A DNA stretch of 64,000 nucleotides from Chloroflexota bacterium (GTDB lineage Bacteria > Chloroflexota > UBA11872): positions 36,738 to 100,737 of the forward strand of contig JAPPNP010000005.1 of assembly GCA_028873795.1 (NCBI GenBank). Direction: 5' to 3'. Of the stretch, positions 36,348-44,027 are shown one piece after another. Position numbers and translations under genes: made by a program. Position 1 is the first letter of the stretch; each line of letters starts with the position of its first letter. Below the pieces are notes generated by a model that was not told where the DNA came from, ran no database searches, and worked only from the letters and a program-made list of their open reading frames with translations.

Positions 36348-37399
36348 TCGGCCCCGAATGGGACACGGGCCAATGGACCGAATACTGCGCGGCGGGGCTG
36401 ACAGCCGGCGGCCACGAGTTGGCCACGGTGCGCTACGGCCGCGATCTGGCGCGTCCGGTCGGTCTCTGGGGACGCCTGCGCCGCCGGCTCTCGGGACCCC
36501 ATCGATTCCATCTAGGACGCGTGATCGAAGCCATGCGCCGCGACAACCTGCGCGTGCTGGATGCTGCCCGCCGCCACCGCCCCGATCTCACGGTGGTCCT
36601 CAAGGGCGAGGTGCTGATGCCGGAGACCATCGAGCGCCTGCGCGACCTAACGTCCGGCCCCGTGGTGCAATGGTGTGGGGACGATCCATCCTGGTTCCCC
36701 CACATCATGGCGGCGGCCCATCTGTATACCCGCTTCTTCCTGGCGGAGCCGTCCTACGCCGCCGACCTCGAGCGGCATGGGGTGGGGGCGGAGTTCCTGA
36801 CCCACGCGGCCGATCCCGACACCTGGGGACCCACGACCGACGAACCCGAACATCCGCCGGAGTGGGACGTCGTGTTCATTGGCGACTCGCGGCACAACAT
36901 GGGGCATCTCCCGTCCACTCGGCTGCGCGTTGACCTGGTGGAAGCCGCCGCCCGCAGTGGGCTGCGAGTGGGCGTTTGGGGCCGCGGGTGGGAGAAGCTT
37001 GGCGCCGACTCTCCGGCGCGTCGGCAACACCAGGGACTCACGCTCTTGCCCGCCGCCGCCGTGGCGCGAACGTATCGCGGCGCCAAGATCGCCCTCAATG
37101 CGCACCATGCGCAAATGCGCGAGGGCGTGAACATGCGGACGTTTGAGATTCCAGCCTCCGGCGCCTTTCAGCTCTGCGACGCGAAGGCCCGGCTCGGTGA
37201 GCTGCTTGAGATCGGCCAGGAAGTCGCCGTCTACGCGGGCGTGGAGGACCTGGTTGAGGTGCTGCACCGCTACGCGGCCGACGACGGGGCCCGTGCCCGA
37301 ATTGCCGAGGCCGGCCGCCGGCGCGTGCAGCGCGATCACACCTATCAAGTGCGCATGGCCCAACTCGTCGCGCGATCGCATGGCCAACCGTCCGCCTAG
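36332..37399 (+). CDS. CgeB-like glycosyltransferase
   Basis: This 355-aa protein starts at ATG 36332, overlapping the previous gene by 16 nt. It resembles the CgeB (spore maturation, DUF3880/GT1_2) family: an N-terminal M-R-I-L-L-I-G-P-E-W, a Q-W-C-G-D-D-P-S-W-F-P motif near residue 115 and the C-terminal N-A-H-H-A-Q-M-R-E-G-V-N-M-R-T-F-E-I-P-A-S-G motif, the family's donor-binding signature. These proteins transfer sugars in capsule and spore coat synthesis. A D-D-P-S-W motif and the N-M-R-T-F-E motif are visible in sequence; specificity is inference. Confidence 0.85.
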   Translation: MRILLIGPEWDTGQWTEYCAAGLTAGGHELATVRYGRDLARPVGLWGRLRRRLSGPHRFHLGRVIEAMRRDNLRVLDAARRHRPDLTVVLKGEVLMPETIERLRDLTSGPVVQWCGDDPSWFPHIMAAAHLYTRFFLAEPSYAADLERHGVGAEFLTHAADPDTWGPTTDEPEHPPEWDVVFIGDSRHNMGHLPSTRLRVDLVEAAARSGLRVGVWGRGWEKLGADSPARRQHQGLTLLPAAAVARTYRGAKIALNAHHAQMREGVNMRTFEIPASGAFQLCDAKARLGELLEIGQEVAVYAGVEDLVEVLHRYAADDGARARIAEAGRRRVQRDHTYQVRMAQLVARSHGQPSA

Positions 37400-38246
37400 C
37401 GTGCCCACCGGCTTGTCATCGCCGTCGCCCACGGCGCTCGCGGGACGCTCCGACCGCGAGCTCCTGCGCATGGCCATCGAGGCGCACCTGCATCAGCCGG
37501 CGATCGCGCTCTGGCGCGCCACCGAGTTCGCCATGTTGCGGGACGTCGAGTTCGGCGCGCCGGTTCTCGATCTGGGCTGCGGCGGCGGCGGGGTCGCCGG
37601 GGCGGTGCTTCGCGCTCACCGGCCGCGCGACGGCCTCGAATTGCTCGCCAGCGAGGCGCGCGCCGCCCGCGCCTTGGGCATCTACCGCGGCGTGATTCGG
37701 TCCGACGCCACCCGGGCGCCGTTGGCCGCCGGCGCCTACGCCACCGTCTTCAGCCAGAGCGTGCTGGAGCACATTCCGGACGACCAGGGCGCCGTGCGCG
37801 AGGCGGCGCGCGCGCTCGCACCAGGGGGACGCCTGGTATTCACGGTTCCCGCGCCGGCCTTCGCCGATCGGATTCGCCGCGGGCCTGGCGGCGAGGCCGC
37901 CCTGCGGGCCACCAACGACCGGCTCGGCCATTTCCACTATCGCTCGCTCGATGACTGGGCCGCGCTGCTGGACGCCTGCGGCCTTTCCATCGTCGACACC
38001 GGCGGCCACCTGCCCGCCCGCACGCAACGCGCCTGGCAACGGCTCGACGAGCTGATGACCCATCGCCTGGGCCGGCGCCGCATCCTGGATATCTTTCGCG
38101 CGCTGCACCGCCGACGGCTCGTCCCGCGCGCCGCCTGGATCGCCGCGTGGACCGCGCTGCTGTGGCGTCCCTTCCGCCACCCGGTCGACGACCCCGGCGG
38201 CTACCTCATCGTGGCCCAGGCGCCGGACGGCGGAACGTCAGTCTAG
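37380..38246 (+). CDS. SAM-dependent methyltransferase
   Basis: This 288-aa class I methyltransferase has the SAM-binding V-L-D-L-G-C-G-G-G-G-V-A-G, the acidic loop after strand 2, and V-F-S-Q-S-V-L-E-H-I-P-D before strand 4, followed by P-G-G-R-L-V-F-T-V-P. In surface-glycan clusters it could methylate the non-reducing sugar, a modification that Wzt C-terminal domains read as an end signal; that link is inference. The start may instead be GTG 37401, just after the CgeB-like stop. Confidence 0.85.
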   Translation: MANRPPSVPTGLSSPSPTALAGRSDRELLRMAIEAHLHQPAIALWRATEFAMLRDVEFGAPVLDLGCGGGGVAGAVLRAHRPRDGLELLASEARAARALGIYRGVIRSDATRAPLAAGAYATVFSQSVLEHIPDDQGAVREAARALAPGGRLVFTVPAPAFADRIRRGPGGEAALRATNDRLGHFHYRSLDDWAALLDACGLSIVDTGGHLPARTQRAWQRLDELMTHRLGRRRILDIFRALHRRRLVPRAAWIAAWTALLWRPFRHPVDDPGGYLIVAQAPDGGTSV

Positions 38247-38247
38247 C

Positions 38248-39357
38248 GTGCCAACCCGCGACCGTCCGCGCGTCCTCCACCTGTCCCCGACGTGGTTCGG
38301 GAAGATTTCGGTCCTCGGCGGGGGCGAGCGCTTTCCCCTCGAGCTTGCGCGCGCCATGCGTGATCGCGTTCCGACCCGCCTGGTCGCGTTCGGCGGGCCT
38401 CCCACCACCGCCGATGCCGCGGGATTCCCCATAGAGGTTGTCCGCACCTGGCGGCGCCTGCGAGGCCGCGAAACCGACGCCATTGGGCCCGGATTCATTC
38501 CCGCGCTTCTGTGGGCCGACGTGATTCACTGCCACCAGGCGCGCACCGGGCTCACGGCGCTGGCGACCTTGCTGGCGCGTCTGCTCGGAAAGCGCGTCTT
38601 CGTAACGGATCACGGTGGCGGCGGGGTCGGATGGCTGCGGCGTGCGCGGCTGGGCCGCTGGGTCCACGCCCACCTGGCGCAAAGCAGGTTCGTGGTGGAT
38701 ACGCTGCCTTACATGGGCCGGCGCACGGCGCTCATCCACGCCGGCGTTGACGAGGCGAAATTCACTCCGTCAGAGGCCAAAGCGCCCGGCGAGATCGTGT
38801 TCGTGGGCCGTCTGCTTGCGCACAAGGGCGTCGAGCACGCCATTCGCGCCCTGCCCGACCACGCGCGTCTCGCCGTGTACGGGCGTCCCGCCGACCCCGA
38901 CTACGCCGCCTTCCTGCGGCGCGAAGCCGAGGGCCGTGCCGTGACCTTCCATGAAGACGCCGACGACCGTGAGCTCGTGCAGGCGCTCAGCCGCGCCTGC
39001 GTGGCGGTGATGCCCTCGGTGTTCGACGACTACCGGGGCCGTCGCCAGCATCTGCCCGAGCTTTTGGGTCTGGCTGCTCTGGAGGCCATGGCCTGCGGCA
39101 CGGCCGTGGTGGTCTCCCAAGCCGGCGGGCTTCCCGAGGTCGTCGATCCGTCCTACGGCTCGGTTGTGCCTCCGGGTGACTCGGCGGCGCTTCGCGCGGC
39201 GCTCCTACCCTTCACATCGAATCTCGACCATGCCGCGACCTGCGGTGCACACGCCCGCGAGCGGGTGCTGCGCGACTTCACCTGGAGCGCCGTAGCCGAC
39301 CGCTGCCTGACCGCCTACGGTCCGATCCCCTCTCCCTCAGGGAGAGGGTTAGGGTGA
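38248..39357 (+). CDS. GT4 family glycosyltransferase with repeat-derived C terminus
   Basis: This 369-aa GT-B protein starts at a GTG directly after the methyltransferase stop. It has G-G-G-E-R-F-P-L-E-L-A-R as acceptor loop, I-V-F-V-G-R-L-L-A-H-K-G-V-E-H-A at the domain start and L-G-L-A-A-L-E-A-M-A-C-G-T-A for donor binding. Its last ten residues (I-P-S-P-S-G-R-G-L-G) are encoded by an intergenic repeat hairpin, which supplies the stop codon. The repeat may have truncated or extended the original end. It is the last gene of the large plus-strand run. Confidence 0.88.
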   Translation: MPTRDRPRVLHLSPTWFGKISVLGGGERFPLELARAMRDRVPTRLVAFGGPPTTADAAGFPIEVVRTWRRLRGRETDAIGPGFIPALLWADVIHCHQARTGLTALATLLARLLGKRVFVTDHGGGGVGWLRRARLGRWVHAHLAQSRFVVDTLPYMGRRTALIHAGVDEAKFTPSEAKAPGEIVFVGRLLAHKGVEHAIRALPDHARLAVYGRPADPDYAAFLRREAEGRAVTFHEDADDRELVQALSRACVAVMPSVFDDYRGRRQHLPELLGLAALEAMACGTAVVVSQAGGLPEVVDPSYGSVVPPGDSAALRAALLPFTSNLDHAATCGAHARERVLRDFTWSAVADRCLTAYGPIPSPSGRGLG

Positions 39358-39362
39358 GGGTC
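39327..39362 (+). repeat. CCCTCTCCC/GGGAGAGGG repeat hairpin overlapping a gene end
   Basis: CCCTCTCCC (39328-39336) and GGGAGAGGG (39340-39348) form a 9-bp hairpin, followed by TTAGGGTGAGGG. The same element occurs inverted at 58392-58424 (with CCTCACCCTG then CCCTCTCCC), and a truncated copy lies near 55590-55606. No T-run follows, so it is a repeat and not a clear terminator. Confidence 0.8.
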
Positions 39363-39399
39363 CGGCCGGTCGGCTCCTAGTTCTCCGCCCAGCGCTCCC

Positions 39400-40548
39400 C
39401 TAGATATCCGCCACCGCGCCGTCGGCGTACGTGTCGGAGCCGAATCCCAGCTCGTGCGGCGGGTTCGCGGCGATGAAGTCGTCATCCAGTTCGACCCCAA
39501 GCCCCGGCGCCTCCGGCAGCGCAAAGTGCCCGTCGGCGAACGCCAGCGGTTCCTGCAAGACGTTCTCGAAGTAGGGCGGCTTGCGCGCGTATTCGAGGAT
39601 CAGGAAGTTCGGCGTCGCCGCCGCCAGTTGGATGTTCGCCGCCGTGGCGACGGGGCCGTTCGGGTTGTGCGGCGCCATGAAGATGTAGTGCGTTTCCGCG
39701 TGGGCGGCGATGCGGCGCAGCTCGGAGATTCCGCCCGCGTAGCAGATATCGGGCTGTATCACGTGCACTGCGCGCGACTCGATCAGCTCCCGGAACCCCC
39801 AGCGTGTGTACAGCCGCTCCCCGGTCGCGCAGGGCACCTCGGGCACGGCGGCTGTCACCTGCGCATAGGCGGGCACGTTGTCCGGCGGGATCAGCTCCTC
39901 CGCAAACAGCAGGTCCTGATCGCGTACACCGCTAAGAAAGCGGGTAGCCGCCGCCGGGGAGAGTCGCCCGTGAAAGTCGATCATCAGATCGAGCTCGGGA
40001 CCCGCCGCGGCTCGAACGGCCGCCACCAACTCCACGGCGGCCTTGGCCAGAGCAAACTCGTTGAATCCGCCTTCGAGGTGCGGCGGGGCGATCTTGAACG
40101 CCGTGAAGCCCTTACGCTGGGCGTCCAGCACCTGGTCGATCTCCGAGCCTCCCAGATCGGCCCGAGCGTAGGCGCGGACCCGATCGCGCACCGGCCCGCC
40201 GAGCATGCGGTACACGGGCCGTCCGGCGGCCTTGCCCGCGATATCCCACAGCGCCATGTCGATGCCGCTGATCGCCGCGTTGAGAATCGGCCCGCCGCGG
40301 AAGAACGGGTGGCGATACATCTGCTGCCACAGGTGCTCGACGCGGGTGGGGTCCTGCCCGACAAGAAACGTGCCGAACCGCTCCACCACCTCCGCCACGG
40401 CCTGGTTTACCTTGAACAGGCTGCACTCGCCGATGCCGTGGATGCCGCTGTCGGTTTCGATCCGCACGAAGGTCCATACCCGGTTGAGTCGTGCTCCGGG
40501 AGCGGCCGGTGCGCCGCAGTGCATGGTCTGAATGTCGGTAATTCGCAT
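39400..40548 (-). CDS. Mandelate racemase / enolase-superfamily sugar acid dehydratase
   Basis: This 382-aa protein has an N-terminal capping domain ending L-F-K-V-N-Q-A-V and a TIM barrel with the metal ligands D in M-I-D-F-H-G-R, E in F-A-E-E-L and E in T-G-E-R-L-Y-T-R-W. The F-H-G-R and N-x-x-G-P-V segments resemble D-galactonate and mannonate dehydratases, so dehydration of a sugar acid is likely. The late catalytic His-Asp dyad of some relatives corresponds to the region M-A-P-H-N-P-N-G-P. It stands alone, convergent with the GT4 gene, and precedes the LanC-like gene on the opposite side by 56 nt. Confidence 0.88.
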   Translation of the reverse strand: MRITDIQTMHCGAPAAPGARLNRVWTFVRIETDSGIHGIGECSLFKVNQAVAEVVERFGTFLVGQDPTRVEHLWQQMYRHPFFRGGPILNAAISGIDMALWDIAGKAAGRPVYRMLGGPVRDRVRAYARADLGGSEIDQVLDAQRKGFTAFKIAPPHLEGGFNEFALAKAAVELVAAVRAAAGPELDLMIDFHGRLSPAAATRFLSGVRDQDLLFAEELIPPDNVPAYAQVTAAVPEVPCATGERLYTRWGFRELIESRAVHVIQPDICYAGGISELRRIAAHAETHYIFMAPHNPNGPVATAANIQLAAATPNFLILEYARKPPYFENVLQEPLAFADGHFALPEAPGLGVELDDDFIAANPPHELGFGSDTYADGAVADI

Positions 40549-40604
40549 GGGACTGGCTCGCGGTAACCGGCGCCGCAGCCTAGCGCACGCTCAGCGGGTC
40601 GCTC

Positions 40605-41798
40605 CTAGTCGGCCTGCACCGGCACCGCCATCAGCGGCATGTCGAACGCGTCCGGGCGGGCCAATCGCAGGAAGAAGTGCCCCAGCCCGGCCGATCCCAT
40701 CATGAAGTCGGGGCTGTAGTTGCCCGGCTCGTCCCCCCGCCACCGGGCGCCGTCCGGCCCCTCTTCGCGGTAAGCCGCCGCCGCGTCGCCGAATTCAACT
40801 GCTCGATCGAGCCACCGGTCATCGCCCAGCACCCGCCATAGCTCCAGGAACAGCTCGGCGTTCCCGGCCAAACCGTGGCACTGGCTGGGGTTCTCCCGCA
40901 CGTCTCCGGCGGCGTAGGTCGCCTCGGCGGCGCGCAGCGCCAAGTCCTCGAGCTCGTCGTCACCGAGCGCCGCGAATGCGCGCACCGCAAACAGCCCGAC
41001 GCCCGGCGCGCCGTGGCACCACTGCACACTCGCCGGCCGCTCGTCGCCCGGCCAGCGTCGCCACGCCGGACCGGGTTCCGCGTGCGCGTCGATCCAGCGC
41101 GCCGCACCCAGCACCGCCTCCGGCAGCCGCGGGTTGCTCGAATAACGCGACAACTCCGCCAGGAAACACGCCACGCCCGCCGTCCCGTGCGCGAAGCCAA
41201 TGCCGTCGAAGGTCCCCGAACGGCGACGCCACGGCCAGTGCCAACCACCGTCGTCGACGCTGGCGCGTTGCAGCAGGTACTCGCCCGCCTCCACCGCCAG
41301 ATCCAGCGCGCCGTCGTCGCCCGTCACCTGGTGCGCGCGCAGCAGAAAGGTCCCCGTGCCCGACGCGCCCTCCAGCGGATCCTCGTCTCGGTACGCGATC
41401 CCGCGAAGCGACTTGACCCGCGTTCGGGCCAGGTTCAGCCAGCGCTCGCGCCCGGTGCATTCATAGAGGTGCAGAAAGGTCATGCCGTCGCCCGCCACGC
41501 CGAAGTACAGCCCCGGATCGCGGTCCGGCGTCGTGAGCGCGCGGCGCGTCTGCGCATCGATCCACAGCGCTCCGCTCTCGGCCACGTCGCGGAAGCGAGT
41601 CTCTCCCGTCACGTCGTGGAGGCTCGCCAGCAGGATCACGGGCCCGGCGGAGCCTGCAAACACGTCGGTGCCGTAGGCCTCCTCGCCGAAATAGGTGCGC
41701 GTGCGCCAGCGCGATCCGGCGACGTCAGGCTCGGCCTCGGCCGCGATGAGCCGCCCCACGTCGATCGCCAGGTCCAGGAACCGGTCGGTGTCGGGCAT
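40605..41798 (-). CDS. LanC-like protein
   Basis: This 397-aa protein has the repeated helix-G-x-x-G pattern of the lanthionine synthetase C toroid: G-F-A-H-G-T-A-G-V-A-C-F-L, W-C-H-G-A-P-G-V-G-L-F, C-H-G-L-A-G-N-A-E-L-F-L-E-L and G-S-A-G-L-G-H-F-F-L-R-L. The W-C-H-G and C-H-G motifs hold the zinc ligands of LanC cyclases, so the metal site seems intact. No LanB/LanM dehydratase or Cys-rich precursor is near. Thus it may act on glutathione adducts or dehydroamino acids, as eukaryotic LanC-like proteins do, or on an unlinked peptide. The ATG at 41798 was chosen over 41855. Confidence 0.85.
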   Translation of the reverse strand: MPDTDRFLDLAIDVGRLIAAEAEPDVAGSRWRTRTYFGEEAYGTDVFAGSAGPVILLASLHDVTGETRFRDVAESGALWIDAQTRRALTTPDRDPGLYFGVAGDGMTFLHLYECTGRERWLNLARTRVKSLRGIAYRDEDPLEGASGTGTFLLRAHQVTGDDGALDLAVEAGEYLLQRASVDDGGWHWPWRRRSGTFDGIGFAHGTAGVACFLAELSRYSSNPRLPEAVLGAARWIDAHAEPGPAWRRWPGDERPASVQWCHGAPGVGLFAVRAFAALGDDELEDLALRAAEATYAAGDVRENPSQCHGLAGNAELFLELWRVLGDDRWLDRAVEFGDAAAAYREEGPDGARWRGDEPGNYSPDFMMGSAGLGHFFLRLARPDAFDMPLMAVPVQAD

Positions 41799-41910
41799 GT
41801 CGGCTCCGGTCGCTTTGCCGCGTCTGCCGTCAAGCCTACTCGCCGCACGCGACAAACCGCGCGGGCGGCGCGTACGCTGCCAGCGTCACTCCGGAAACGA
41901 AGCGCGTCCC

Positions 41911-43281
41911 ATGACCGAGCCAAACGGTAGTCAACATCCCGGTCTGGCCAACCTGATGGTCGACTTCAACCAGATGCAGGCCTTCATGGAGGACCCGCTG
42001 GTCATCGTGGAGGGCTCCGGCGTGCGGCTCACGGATGCGCAGGGCCGGTCCTACATCGACGGGATCGCCGGCATCGCCGCCATGCAGTTCGGCCACGGCA
42101 ACCGCCCAATCATCGAGGCCATGCAGGCGCAGCTCGAGCGCGTCGCGCTGGCCCTGCCCATCTACGCCACCAACCAGCCCGCGATGGAGCTTGCCGAGCG
42201 CCTCATCGACGTCTTCCCGCCGGAGTTCACCACGGTCAAGTTCGTCAGCGGCGGTTCCGAGGCCAACGAGACGGCGATGAAGCTGGCCCGCCAGTACCAC
42301 AAGCAGACCGGCAATCCGGGCAAGTACAAGGTGATCTCACGCTATTCCAGCTACCACGGCGCGACCCTGGGCGCCCTGTCCGCCACCGGCGGGGCGGCGC
42401 GCAAGGCCAAGTACGAACCGCTCCCTACCGGATTCCTGAAGGTCCATCCGCCCGATTGCTATCACTGTCCCTTCAAGCTTGCCTATCCCGAGTGCGGCGT
42501 GCTGTGCGCGGAGATCGTCGATGAGGTGATTCGCAGTGAAGGCCCCGAGACGGTCGCCGCCTTCATCGCCGAGCCGGTCATCATGTCCGCGGAGGCCTTC
42601 GTGGTGCCGCCGCCCGAGTACTTCAAGATCCTGCGCGAGATCTGCGACCGGCATAACGTGGTCCTCATCTACGACGAGATCATCACCGGCTTCGGCCGGC
42701 TGGGTGAGCTCTTTGGGGCGGATGTCTACGGGGCCTATCCCGACATCATGACGGTGGGCAAGGGCATCAGCGGCGGCTATGCGCCGCTAGCGGCGGCCAT
42801 CATTCGCGGCAGCATTTCCGAGACGTTTCTCGGCGAGCGGGACGCTGGCGTGCACTTCAACGCCGGCCACACCTACTCGGGCAATCCCGTGTCCTGCGCC
42901 GCGGGCCTCGCCGCGCTGCAGCAGATCACCGGCGGCGACGTGCTCGACAACTGCCGCCGCCAGAGCCAGCGCCTGCGCCGGCACCTGGAAGACATGGCCG
43001 ACCGCTACGAGGTCGTCGGACGCGTTGACGGCCACGGCCTGCTGCTCGGCGCTGAATTCGTGGCCGACCGTTCCACCCGCGCCGGCTTTCCCAGCGATCG
43101 TCCCTTCGGCCGGGCCGTCGGGGCCGAAGCCCGCCGCCGCGGCCTCATCGGCCGGGCCGGCGACAACGTGTGGGTATTCGCCCCGCCGCTCACGTCCACC
43201 GACGACGAGATCGATGAGATGGCGGAAATCCTGGACGCCTCGATCGCCGAGACCCTCGAGACCTACGAATGGCCGGCCTGA
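41911..43281 (+). CDS. Class III PLP-dependent aminotransferase
   Basis: This 456-aa protein has the family markers S-G-G-S-E-A-N-E-T-A (PLP phosphate cup), Y-H-G-A-T-L-G-A-L near residue 145, the I-Y-D-E-I-I-T-G-F-G-R aspartate that pairs with the PLP ring nitrogen, and the Lys in T-V-G-K-G-I-S-G-G-Y. A C-x2-C-x8-C-x4-C region (C-Y-H-C-P-F...C-G-V-L-C) is unusual but recurs in one subgroup. The amino acid or amine substrate is not determined. It is divergent from the LanC-like gene by 112 nt and overlaps the methyltransferase by 13 nt. Confidence 0.9.
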   Translation: MTEPNGSQHPGLANLMVDFNQMQAFMEDPLVIVEGSGVRLTDAQGRSYIDGIAGIAAMQFGHGNRPIIEAMQAQLERVALALPIYATNQPAMELAERLIDVFPPEFTTVKFVSGGSEANETAMKLARQYHKQTGNPGKYKVISRYSSYHGATLGALSATGGAARKAKYEPLPTGFLKVHPPDCYHCPFKLAYPECGVLCAEIVDEVIRSEGPETVAAFIAEPVIMSAEAFVVPPPEYFKILREICDRHNVVLIYDEIITGFGRLGELFGADVYGAYPDIMTVGKGISGGYAPLAAAIIRGSISETFLGERDAGVHFNAGHTYSGNPVSCAAGLAALQQITGGDVLDNCRRQSQRLRRHLEDMADRYEVVGRVDGHGLLLGAEFVADRSTRAGFPSDRPFGRAVGAEARRRGLIGRAGDNVWVFAPPLTSTDDEIDEMAEILDASIAETLETYEWPA

Positions 43282-44021
43282 CGCAGCAGGCCTTCGACGA
43301 CCGGGTGGCCGGATATGCCGACTCGCCCTGCCACCGGTCCGGTCCGAGCCTGCCGCTGGTGCTCGAGTTCGCGAACGTCTCGCCCGAGTACTTCGTGCTG
43401 GATGTGGGAACCGGCACCGGCTTTACGGCGCATGCGCTGGCGCAGCGCGGCGCATACGTGGATGCCCTGGACGTGTCGCGGCCAATGCTGCGCCATACGC
43501 GAGCGACCGCCCCGGCGCCATTGCGCGCGGTGCGCGCGGCCGCCGGACGCATTCCGGCGCGCGGCGGCAGCTACGACGTGGTCACGTGCCGCCACGCGCT
43601 GCATCATTTCGGGGATCCGGCCGACGCTATTGGCGAGATGGCCCGCGTCCTGCGCCCGGGCGGGCGGGTGGTCATTGCCGACACGCAGAGCCCAGACGAT
43701 CCCTGGGTGGCTGCCGAAATGCACGAGATCGAGACGCTCCGCGACCCCTCGCACGTGCGCAATCTGTCGGCCGCGGAGTTTCCGCGGTATCTCCGCGGCG
43801 CCGGGCTGGTCGTGGCCGCGGACCGCGAGTGCCGTTCGCCAATGGACTTCGACCAGTGGGTGGCCCGCTCCGGCGGCACGACCCCAATGGCCGACGAGTT
43901 ATGGCGCCGAATGTCGGAGCCGCGGGTCGCCGCGGCCTTCGACGCGCACGTTGACGACGGCGTGCGCCGCTTCGCGTGGCCGGTGCGCGTGATCGCGGCC
44001 CGCCGACCGCTCCGCCGCTAG
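43269..44021 (+). CDS. SAM-dependent methyltransferase
   Basis: This 250-aa class I methyltransferase has V-L-D-V-G-T-G-T-G-F-T-A-H as SAM motif I, D-V-V-T-C-R-H-A-L-H-H-F as motif II and P-G-G-R-V-V-I-A-D-T in the strand 4/5 region, close to UbiE/COQ5-like enzymes. Translation is coupled to the class III aminotransferase (13-nt overlap), so both probably act on one small molecule or one natural product. It ends 6 nt from the convergent sugar-phosphate transferase. Confidence 0.88.
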   Translation: MAGLTQQAFDDRVAGYADSPCHRSGPSLPLVLEFANVSPEYFVLDVGTGTGFTAHALAQRGAYVDALDVSRPMLRHTRATAPAPLRAVRAAAGRIPARGGSYDVVTCRHALHHFGDPADAIGEMARVLRPGGRVVIADTQSPDDPWVAAEMHEIETLRDPSHVRNLSAAEFPRYLRGAGLVVAADRECRSPMDFDQWVARSGGTTPMADELWRRMSEPRVAAAFDAHVDDGVRRFAWPVRVIAARRPLRR

Positions 44022-44027
44022 CTCGTC

